Assembly (NCBI GenBank): GCA_029582155.1
Contig: CM055901.1
Coordinates: forward strand, 5,994,874 to 6,058,873
DNA: 64,000 nt
Direction of reading: 5' to 3'
Origin: Panopea generosa
Lineage: Eukaryota > Mollusca > Bivalvia > Adapedonta > Hiatellidae
The notes under the pieces were generated by a model, which saw nothing but the letters and a program-made list of their open reading frames with translations, made no database searches and was not told where the DNA came from. Below, piece after piece: positions 40,201 to 52,200 of this stretch. Made by a program: the position numbers and the translations under genes. How positions within the stretch are numbered: the stretch's first letter is position 1; every line of letters starts with the position of its first letter.

Positions 40201-43200
40201 ACACACAGATATAAACTTACAACTTCAATTTTTACTATTCATGCAAAGTTAAGAATTCATCAATAAATTTATTCAATTGTTTTTTCTGTTCATCAAATGT
40301 TGTTTTGAAGTAATGAGAAATGAGATACACCAATCCAGTCTTAATGCAGGAGTTCTCATTGTAAATTAACTTGTCTGTGACCTAGTGTAACTTTATGATA
40401 AAATAAAAGAGATAATATTTTTAATGTTGAGACATTTTTAGATCTCAAAGGAATAGACATAAATTTATTATTTAAAAAACTTTATCAAAATTTACAAATC
40501 TTTGGACTCAAACTTGGTGTGTATTTTGTACACAATTTAAAAAAAGATTTATGTACCTTGTCCTGTGTCATCTGATGACGGGGAGGCTATGGTTATGTTT
40601 TTACGAGATGATTTCTTCCTCCTGCGTTTTGTCTTGCCAGCTTTATCGACATCACTGGTATTGTCAGAGTTGCTGGCTTTCCTGGCCAGGCCACCACGAC
40701 CATTACTGGCACTGTTGTTTTTACCCGAGCTAGGACTCTGTGTGGCCAATGTCCGCCTCTTCAGGAACATGTAGCGTCGATTCTTCTTCTGAGATTCTCT
40801 GATAATTATGGGTATTTTTTTTTAAATAATAGCACAATGTACATTTTAATTCATTACAAATAAGTTCTTATGAATTCATGTTTTATAAGCTACATTGCCA
40901 GTAATCTGAGTACAGAAAACATCATAGGAAGCAAACATTTGAAATTGAAGCCAGATTAAATATGATATATTCTCCCATTCACAGAGGATATTTGTTTGTT
41001 TTGGTGTAAAGTCGAATTATATTTCATTATGGGATCACCAAAATAACAAATGTTAACGGTTTAAGATTTGTATGGTTGAACAAAGCAGAGGAAATTGAAC
41101 ACTTATTTTTAGGGGGTGAATGAGAATGAAAGATAAATATTTGCAAAATTGGTATAGCTTATTAGAATCAATATGAACTGATGGTGCATAAGCATATTAA
41201 ACCATATTATGGGAAAGAAGCTTATGTTTCTATACTTAATGTTAGGAAATTTAAATGTTTTGCAGTTTAGAGCTGGCGTACATAGCTTGGAAGTGGAAAG
41301 AGGAAGGTACAATAACATCCCTAGGAATGAACGCATTTGTTAAGTTTGTTCACTCAATCAAGTAGAAAATGAATTGCATTTTATTCTTGTCTGTCCTATT
41401 TACGAAGATTTGTGTTAATTATATATACCACGTAAATATAGTACTGGTAGAAATATTCATAAACTGCACATACTTTTAGTAAGTCAGAATGTAAAAACTA
41501 TTCATGATGTTGCTTCATACATTTATTATGCAACATTAAGGAGGAAAATATTTCTTGAATTGTGAAGTAGAACAATCATAAATTAATCACATATTGTTAA
41601 TCATTTAATACTTGACTGCAATGCAGATGTGTATATTCTTTTTCTGTATATTGTTATATGTGTCATGGGCTGGAGGCCTTAATCACAAATAAACGAATTG
41701 AACTGAATTAATAAACGAATGGAATGGAATTGAATTGAATTGAAAGTCATATTTTCATGTCAGAGTGGCTTGCAACAAGCAAGAAATTTATATATGGTGA
41801 TCACGAGATGAAATATCATTTGACCTTTAATACACCAAAACAAACAAATTTTCTTTTTATTTTATGCGTTCATATAAATTCCTGTTTATTTACGCACAGA
41901 TTCCATAATATCATGTACTGACCTTAATTCACCATCAAATATTATTGAACAAAAATAACTGCAATTAAAACAAAAATTAAAGTACCTTTTCATATGATAA
42001 ATTTTTTAAATGAATATTCAAGGACAAAAATTTTTTTAAAAAAATAATTTTATAATTTCAGTTTGAAACAGTGGATTACCATCAACAGTCCATGGAGAAA
42101 TCTTTATAATTCATCAAAAAGCATCAAATAAAACAGTCCCTTTAATTAATAATTTACTTATTTTATATCATTCAAGTATGCAGTACTGTGTAACAAACAA
42201 CTAACCACCTTGGGCTTATTTTGCCAAATATCTCAAAATTAGAACTAAAAAATATATCTTTCTCTAAATGATAACTTGACCTCTGTACACATGACCTAGA
42301 ATTGAAGTCAGAACAAATCTTTACTCAATGGTAAAGGATAATATGCAATATGATTTATGTTGCAATCGCGTATCATGTATAGTGAGTTGTCGTGTGTTAT
42401 TGTTTAAACAATTTGTGTTATGATGATGCCTTGTACGTCGTGTTGCTTTCTATTCACATGTTCCATCGGCACGAGAGGTGTGGTGACCCTGGTCCCTGCA
42501 GCGAGCTTGTGGATTGTGACGGCGACGGCGGCGACATAGCGCCTGTGTTCAGAGCAGAGGTTTGGTGGTAATTGTGGAAAACGGTACGTGGTCCATCTTT
42601 TTGCCATATTGTTTTTTCAATATTTCAAAATTTTGAGTTTTCGAGTTGATTGATTAATTGAATATTTAGCATCATTTTTATGCCATCAAGGACTAACAGA
42701 CGATCCGTTATCCTAATCTGTTTCCTGGGATCCTTAAAGGTTAACCAGTACTTAAGCACACCCTATCTCCGCAAGTAATTGATAACTTTCCCACTTGAAT
42801 CAGTGGTGAGAGACAAATGATTATCAGATACAATTTTGTATATTAATCACCACGGAGACTGTTGCCGGGCGAGGATTCAAACTCACGACCCCTGGGTTGA
42901 CAGATGCATAACCGACTGAGCTAATTGGGCCCAGCTTTTTCAAGTTAAACACACACAAATGACTCCTGTTTTTTTTTTCCTATATAAAATCTAGTAAATA
43001 CCTGCCAATACAATCTTCATTTAAATTCCATTTGATAACTCAAGCCAACATAACAAAGTTACTTAATACAGCTTGGTATTCTTTTTTTTAACAAGTCAGC
43101 TCCTGCGTTGATACTTACATATCATTATTGTTAGAGTTGACATTTGCATCTATGGGATTAGTTGGTTGCCTGGGCTGATATCCTGGGAGAGAAGTGGCAC

Positions 43201-46200
43201 TGGCTTTGTGCATATCCAGAAGTTCTCTCCCTTCTCTTTGATCGTGAGCACGTTGCTGACTGACAGGAGATAAAACTTGATTGGATGGGGGAGATTCTAA
43301 TGAAATCATCTTTGTTTCAGCCGTTGGTGGTTGGGATTTCCGTAAGTTGCCAGACTTGGGTGGCCGAAGATTTCCACTTGTGGGTGTTTTAGGTGGTGGA
43401 AGATCAGATGGAGAAAGATTTAGGAAATATCTGCCAGTAGGTAGAGGTATACGACTAGATGGACCTGCTCCCTTCTTGGATAAAGCAACCTGAGAAATAG
43501 ATGAACCAAGCATGTTTACAGATTTACAACCTTGCAACCTTATATCTGTTGTTCTGGATACATGTGACAGCAATTTTGTGTAGCATTTTGAAGAAAAAAT
43601 GGAGCGGCTCTATATGGCTTATTCTTCATTTCCATTTCATTCCAGTTTCCTGGATTTAAACCATATTAAATATATGTTGGTTTGTCATTAGGTAAAAAAT
43701 GCTATCATTGGTTCCAGTCCACTGGCTACTCCAGCTTTCAACTTGATCAACGTTGTAATCTAATGGCAGTGGATCATAAAATTCAAATTTGCTTGTTAAT
43801 TTTGTATAATTATACAAGTGAAAGAGCGTGGTATCCTTGAGATCCTTTTTGCATATGCTTATTACTGGTTCTAAGAAGGAAGACTTTGAGCATGACTTCT
43901 ATAAGTCAAACTAAAATCAATAAGTTTAAACTAAGCTAAGTTGAAGGAACATAACATAAACTTCATAGTGACTTTATGAGTTGTTACTTACATTTGTTTG
44001 GGTAATCAGTTCTGCAAAATACCTTTTCCATCTATACAAGTCAAATATAAAAAGTCAATGTAAGATGTAAATTTTACACAGTAATTGACCCTGGTTTGCT
44101 GGTTACTTTAAAACCTGTTTGTGAATGACCCACCAAGTTCATGTTTTTGCTAGTTATTTTAAAATCTGTGCATGAATGACCCACCAAGTTCTTATTTTTG
44201 CTAGTTACTTTAAAACCTGTGCATGAATGATCCACCAAGTTTATGTTTTTTCTAGTTACTTTAAAACCTGTGCGTAAATGACCCACCAAGTTCATGCTTT
44301 TGCTAGTTACTTTAAAATCTATGCATAAATGACCCACCAAGTTCTTATTTTTGCCAGTTACTTTAAAACCTGTGCATGAATGACCCACTAAGTTCATGCT
44401 TTTGCTAGTTATTTTAAAATCTGTGCATGAAAGACTCACCAAGTTCATGTTTTTGCTAGTTACTTTAAAACCTGTGCATGAATGACCCAACAAGTTCAGG
44501 TTTTTGCTAGTTACTTTAAAACCTGTGCATGAATGACCCAACAAGTTCAGGATTTTGCTAGTTACTTTAAAACCTGTGCATGAATGACCCAACAAGTTCA
44601 GGTTTTTGCTAGTTACTTTAAAACCTGTGCATGAATGACCCACCAAGTTCATGTTTTTGCTAGATACTTTAAAACCTGTGCATGAATGACCCAACAAGTT
44701 CAGGTTTTTCGCTAGTTACTTTAAAACCTGTGCATGAATGACCCAACAAGTTCAGGTTTTTGCTAGTTACTTTAAAACCTGTGCATGAATGACCCAACAA
44801 GTTCAGGTTTTTGCTAGTTACTTTAAAACCTGTGCATGAATGACCCAACAAGTTCAGGTTTTTGCTAGTCACTTTAAAATCTGTTTATGAGTAACCCACC
44901 ACATTCATGTTTGTGCTCGTCACTTTAAAATCTGTTTATGAGTGACCCACCAAGTTCATGTTTTTACTAGTCACTTTAAAATCTGTTTGTGACTAACCCA
45001 CCAAGTTCATATTTTTGCTTGTCACTTAAAAATCTGTTTATGAGTAACCCACCAAGTTCATGTTTTTGCTAGTCACTTTAAAACCTGTGCATGAATGACC
45101 CACTTAGTTCATGTTTTTGCTAGTCACTTTAAACTCTGTTTATGAGTAACCCACCAAGTTCATGTTTTTGCTAGTAACTTTAAACTCTGTTTATGAGTAA
45201 CCAACCAAGTTCATGTTTTTGTTAGTCACTTTAAACTCTGTTTATGAGTAACCAACCAAGTTCATGTTTTTGCTAGTCACTTTAAACTCTGTTTATGAGT
45301 AACCAACCAAGTTCATGTTTTTGCTAGTCACTTTAAACTCTGTTTATGAGTAACCCACCAAGTTCATGTTTTTCAGCTGTTCCACTTTATCATCCTCAGC
45401 TTGCCTCGACATCTGTGACACATTACTACCTGCTGAGAATTGTCTCATCTCCCCCCGCTTGTCCACAGGGGCTGTAGTTAACGTTAGGCTGACAGCCTGT
45501 GATGATGATGATGACGAGGCTTGAGGGGCGGATCTGCTAATTGTTTGATTGACAGACACATTTTGTCGCCGTCGTGACTGTTGGGTGATGTTTGGTCGAG
45601 TGGCTGCAATTACAATATAAAATTATCATATTACATTAAGAAAGTTTCCATTTTTTTAAAAAATCTCTGCCTGAAAACTACCAACATGTTTAATTTGAAA
45701 CATGCAAGCCAGAATTTCTAAAAAAAGATCTTTAGAGATTCTTGAAACACTGAAATTACTATAAATTCATCAGGGTTTTTTTTCTCAATATTTTATATCA
45801 CATGATTAATAATATGTTTAGACATATTTGTATAACAGACTCACATCTATGCAATTCATTTTATATTTAATACGTAACAGGCTAATAAAAGCATTCAGTT
45901 TTAACAGTTGCCGCAAAACCTCTGAATAAGTCTGAGATGCACTATTGTCTTTGTATAGACTAAAAATGTTTTGGTTTGTATAATGTTTTCTATGGTGTTT
46001 TTAAACTTTTTGGTTATTTATTAGTGGTCATTGCATTTAATTACCATTCCATGGATCTGCTAGGCAATTAACCAGTACTAATTACATCTCTGCAAGCCAC
46101 TGACTACCACCCCACATATTCAGAGATGAAAACCTCAATGTCATAGAACAAAGTAACATCAGACTTAGGCTGTACACGGATCTCACGACCACTTCTGAAT

Positions 46201-49200
46201 GAACAAAACATTTACACTACAATTATGAGCACTCACTCTCTCTTACTGGCCCAAGTTCTCTACGACCTTGTGTAACAGAGTCCCGTCTATTGTACCGTGA
46301 TGCTACACTGGAGTTAGTTGTAGATGCCGTAGACTCTGAGGAATTGTTTCGGGAATAGATGCTACGATTCGCAGTAGAGTTGTCGTTATTGTTTCCCATT
46401 CCAAATCTGAATCCACGATTATTGTTCTGGTTCCCGGGACCATTTATACTGTCAGACGAAATACAGAAAACATCTGTCTCAATCAGTGTATGTTATGGAA
46501 CTTGTATAATAAATGCAGTCAGATGTTTCATAAATAATTTGAAGTTATGTGTTAATATATTATATCAGTAAGAGTAAAGTAAACAGTCATCAAATAAATT
46601 AAATTAACTTCATCACATCAAGGACTTGTATAGAAGGATAGGAAACATCTCCTGACTAAATGTTGATGAAACAGCATACGAAGGATTCAAAATTTGCAAA
46701 CTAGTCATTCATAATTCACAGGCAACTGATTTCTTGTACAAAAACTATAAGTTGTATGTAATCTTAGATGTTTAAACATGTTTTGATCACTTAAAATGCT
46801 CTTGAATATATATTGAGGTTTGAAGGAAAAATTATCATAATTTGTCATTATTCTAGCTGCAGTATACAAATTTTGTAATCACAAGTACTTCAACAATTTT
46901 AAACACAAATTTCTGAGAATGGTATTGTTTTAATGATAGTTTCATTCTGCAGTGTAAGAATTTTTATTTGTGTTCCTGAGATGAATGGAAGTTAAGATAA
47001 TTAAAAACGAGATATTAAGAGATTTTGCATTCACAAAATCTCATTCAGTTGCCTTTCCTACTCTATAAAATTCCTTGATCACATCAACAATATTGTGTTT
47101 TGCCAGTCTTTTGTAATGGAAAGAAAAAGAAAATCATAATCAATGTAAACAATAATGAATTCATTATTAATATCTGAATATTAGGTTTTCTTTTATTATT
47201 CCCAAGACAATTATATAATATGAGAACAAATGGACAGCCAATTTTAACGATTATTGAAAACACATTCAAAGACAGTATAACCCTTTACTCCATAGATACG
47301 CGTTTTCCCACACCAATCTCAGAAGGCCTTTGAAAACAATGCAGGAAGAGTTCAGATTGCTTGTAACAAGCAATCTGAACACTTCCTGCACTGTTTTCCA
47401 CTCTGTAAGTTAATATAAACATAATTCACCCAATAATTCAAAAGCCTTAAAGGGATAATGATATTTTGGAATGTAAATTATCTTTTTTATGTCTTTTTAT
47501 AAAAAAATATAGCTTGCAAAAAACAGATTAAAAAGTTTATTTTATGGTATTAAAGTTCTATACACAACCGTATTGTATAAATAAAATTAAAAAAAAACGA
47601 GTTAAAAAATAATGATAATGGACTTTACCTGTTGTTTCTGGAAAGAGGTTTTGTTGGATTTCTGGGAATGCGTGGACCGCCACGAATACTTCGGAGGAAT
47701 CTACGTACACTCTCCTTCACACCAGTCAGACTATTATGCTCCGACAAGACGAGCCGAGACCAAGGATTGCAGTCATACATGTCTATTGCAGCTATTGCAA
47801 GTGCTCGACCGACCTGAAACAAATCATTAAATATTAATATTCCGACAGAAACACACCATACATTTGGATTCATGTATAATCAAGTCCCTCAGGTTTTAAT
47901 AAATCAACAAAACACCTTGTTTTGATTAGCCATCCCATGCAAATAAAAATACTGAGCATAAACCCCCTTTATAATTGCCAGGGAGACATGCAGTAAGATA
48001 TAGAAGTTTATATTTATAGCTTTATTGTTATAGCTTTATTGTATATAGTTATTGCTTTATTGTATATAGTTATAGCTTTATTGTCTATTGTTATAGCTTT
48101 ATTGTCTAATATTATAGCTTTATTGTCTAATTGTCTATTGTTATAGCTCAATCTTATTAAAATCAGATCAACTTTAGTTTCTATACTCTACGCATAGTAG
48201 ATCTGATGACCACGCATAGGAGGTCACCTCAGATTGACCTTTCATGTAATTAATATTCATAACAATTCAGCCAGTCAGATTAATCATTCACAATTTACAG
48301 CATGGCATTCTAGAGAAATTGTATATAATGCACTTATCAATCGCATAGTGCTGTTTCCTGGGTGTTGATTCACCCACAGTGATCTTCCTATGTTGTATAA
48401 ATAAAAAATGTCCTGGTATTGTCCCCATTTTCTAAAATTTCTTAAAACCATAAATGTTTAACATGGGATCAACCATGCTAGTTTAGTCATGAAAATTATT
48501 AACGCATGATGATCGCACATTATATAGCTAAATATAGACTTGTACTATCACTTTCAAAATTTTCTTGGTTGGCAGAAAGGTCAATCTGAAGTGACCCTCT
48601 ATGCATGCTGTCAGATCTACTGTGCGTAGAGTTTTGAAGCTGAAATTGATCAGTTTTTAATGATATTGGTTATAGCTTTATTGTCTATTGTTATAGCTTT
48701 ATTGAAGTACACCATAAGCTGTATTTTATTTACACAACAAATAAATGAAGTAAATATAAGTATAGCTAGAATTTAAATATAGCTTTATTGTAAGATATGA
48801 CAGTTGGCAACATGAATAATTTCACACAAAATTTAAATGAAATCGCAACATGGAAGTTTCCTTATCAGTTTGCTGTTCATGTCAGTTTTAACACTGTACA
48901 TGGACTCAGATCAGCTTGCTTCTAGTTCTTCTGATCAGTGTCTACATTGTTTAATTCTAAGTCAATCAGTCAATTCTTCCAATATACTTACTAGTCAATT
49001 AAGTTAATTTATTTAATGTCAATTGTGAGTTTTATATCCACTAATTCTTAGTACATTTGTGTAGCTACTAGCTATTACCTCCTCGTAGTGAGCCTGTGTG
49101 TACTTGGGTGGGAAGCCTGCCAAGGGAGGGGGAGTGGCTCGTCCATCGTCCCCATATGCTTGTGGGACGGGATTCACCATACGCCCAGTGTTGTAGTTAC

Positions 49201-52200
49201 ATTCCAAGGTATAGCTGAGATGAAAAAGCAATTTACATATGTTTTATTGTACTTTACACTAAAACTTGGTCCATAAGTTACTAAAATATAAATACACTGA
49301 TACTATGATGTGTAAACATTTATTATCAGACTAAATAGTTTGCACATATCTGAAAGAGAAATGTCACTGGTAACTGTCACATGCCCCCTAAATGGTCTAT
49401 GAAAATAATGATATATTTTATAATACGTAGCGATGTATCCAAGAATATCAAGAGTCATGGACTGACGTTTCAGATAAGACACAATTTTACGGGTTTTTTT
49501 TCAAATTCAAGTTTGATCTTGACCTTTGTGTAACATTGACATCTGATGTAAAGGTCTGGGTATTCTACAGGTAGATGCAGGTGACACATCATCATGACAT
49601 GCTGATCACTTGTGTCAAGCTATTTTAAAATATCTCCATATAAAACAAAGTTACAGACAAGACATGAAACAAACTGAAAGTGTGACCTTGACTTTTAAGG
49701 TAAGGTTCTGGGTCTTTAAGCAATATTTTATCATGTCATGTTGACCGGACTTGAAATCTCAAACAGATTCAAACTGTTGTCGAACAAACTCAAAGTGTGA
49801 CCTTAACCTTTGAGGTAATGTCTGTGTGGGGTGCGTGACATGTCACCATGTTATGTTGATCATTTGTATTAAGTATTTATAAAATCCATGTATGCATATC
49901 AAAATTACAGGCCTGACACGAAACCTCATACAGACTCAGTGTTGTCAAACAAACTCAAAGTGTGACCTTGACCTTTAATGTACGGGTGTGGGTCTTACAC
50001 GCCACACATCGTCATGTCATCCTTGTGAATTGAGCCAAGTATTTTTGAAATTTATCAATAGGTGAAACAGATTGAAAGTGTTGTCAAAGTTAAATTGTGA
50101 CCTTGACCTTTGAATTCAGAGTATGGATTTACATGCAACAAATCATCATGTTATGTTGATCATTTGTAGCAAGTATTAAGTATTAACAAAATCCATCTAT
50201 GCATGACAAATTTACAGGCCGGACACAAAATACCAGATGGAAGGATGATTACTATATGCAATCCCAAAAATTGGGGGTGGGGGAGGGGGGGGCATAAAAA
50301 CATTGGTTAGGTTATGTGCTTGTTTTGAGGGGTGGGGGTACCATTATACGGACATCAACACGCCTTGAGATAATTTGTGCCATGCTATTTCAAAATCCTT
50401 CACTTAATGACCTTATACTTAGCTCCTTAACCCAAAATGTTTGCTCAGATGTATGGACATAGTAAACCAATATAATCATCAACTTAAAACTTTGCTGCAT
50501 TGGGGATAGTAAAAAACTATAAGCTGTAATGCTTAGAATGGTGTTAAAACCACACATTCAATATAGGCAATACCTGTACTACAAGAAGTTGCAGGGCTTA
50601 AAATTAATTATAAAAGGTACTTGTCCTCCATTGCCAACATTTTTTATTGAATGCTTACAATCAAAGAAATATTAAGGTTAGTTTCTTAAATATTACTTGT
50701 TCTGACCTTATCATGGTAAGCGGAGGAGTAGAATTTTCCAGCCCTGGGTGCACATACCTGTGAATGATTCCAATAGCCTTATAAATGGCTACCCTGCCAC
50801 TCCCCTCCTTTGACATGCCGTCACGTTTATCCTTGGTATACATGTTTTTCTCAGTGAAGTTACAGCCCGTAAAGTCAAAATGGGCAGTATTCATAGAGAT
50901 GAGCTTCGGAAACAGCATATTTTCAACCTAAAATTATAAAACAAAATTATCATAAATATATAAACATAAATATAAATTGTAAATAACTGTAAAACAAACA
51001 AAAAACTTACGGAAATTAAAGTGAGAATAGCTAAATATATTATATATGTAGTTCATGTCTACAGTATAATCTTTAGAGAAATTACTTATTAAATAATATC
51101 TTAGCTCTACTATACAGTAGAACCAGCCTAAAATATGACTTCATTCTGAATAGTATACATATACCATTCCTGAAAAACTAGGGCGAAAAACATGTTAACC
51201 TCCCTGATTTGTGTGCAGTTCCCTGGATGAAGTCAAATATAACTTGATAAATTATGACTTTGCAGGAATGGGGAGTGATAATTTCTTTTTACACCTATAG
51301 CACAACGCTACATGTATACTGAATGGAACAGCTAACACGCCACCTGACATTTTATGTACCTGAGATTTAATGTATTTTCTCAAAAAATACCAAAGCAATT
51401 TCCTTGAAATTTGGACTTGATAATAAAAGACCACTGCTATGTAAAATCCATACATAATTGTATGTTTGTGTCATCTACAAATTTTGATAATGCTATTTAC
51501 TCAATAGTTTGATGAAGATAGAAAAGTGGTGGGTTAGCTCTTCCATTCAGTATAGCATAACTACAAATATTGTTTAATCAACTGTTTTTTCCTTTACTGA
51601 AAAATAATCCACAAGTTTTTCACAAATGGATTGTCATTTCTGAATAACAAGGGAATAATTTTTCAGTTCAACAGTTGAATAAACATTTCGTAAAATAAAA
51701 CTGGCAGGTTTTTTTTCCTGCAAATTGGGAAGAGGTCAAAGCTTTCAAGATTGGGAACAAGAGGGCAAAGATGGCCCTATATTGCTCACCTGACTGACCT
51801 TGATTCACCCAACTTAAGTAAATTATATAATACATGTACAAAAAATTCAAGATAAACGAGATGGGCGAGTAGTTAGAATTTTTATTTGTTTTGAAGATGT
51901 AACAGATGCGTAGAAGAGTTCAAATTTGGTAGAGGTTCACCCATGGTAAATGTCAGTGAAACTACATAGAAATCAGGTCAGTAGATTCTGACAAGAAGGC
52001 TTTTGAAGTTTTTACTATAGTTGCCTATATAGTAAACTAGCACCTCACCGTAGTGGTCATGTTTTTTAACAAATCGCAACAACTTGAACAAAGAGTCACC
52101 CAAGGAACATTTTTGCGAAATTGTTTTAAAAGCAATCTAGTGGTATTTGACAAGAAGATTTTTTAAGTTTTTACTATAGCTTAAATAGTAAACTAACCCC

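Larger units (their letters stand above)
35111..40556 (-). other. AGBL5 intron between exons 11 and 12, unassigned parts
   Basis: Outside the MITE, SINEs and dispersed repeat listed separately, 35.1-36.4, 36.6-37.7, 37.8-39.1 and 39.8-40.55 kb show only AT-rich intron sequence and short non-conserved frames. Confidence 0.55.

Noticed and set aside
44074-44697. 207-codon minus-strand frame of 17-residue repeats
   Set aside because: A by-product of the 51-bp unit. It is out of frame with exon 9 after a 52-bp unit, and in-frame stops lie in the units between it and the exon. Kept as a repeat.
46228-46236. Exon 8 ending at the earlier GTAAGA donor
   Set aside because: It gives phase 0, which does not match the two-base start of exon 9; the GTGAGT donor ten bases on does.
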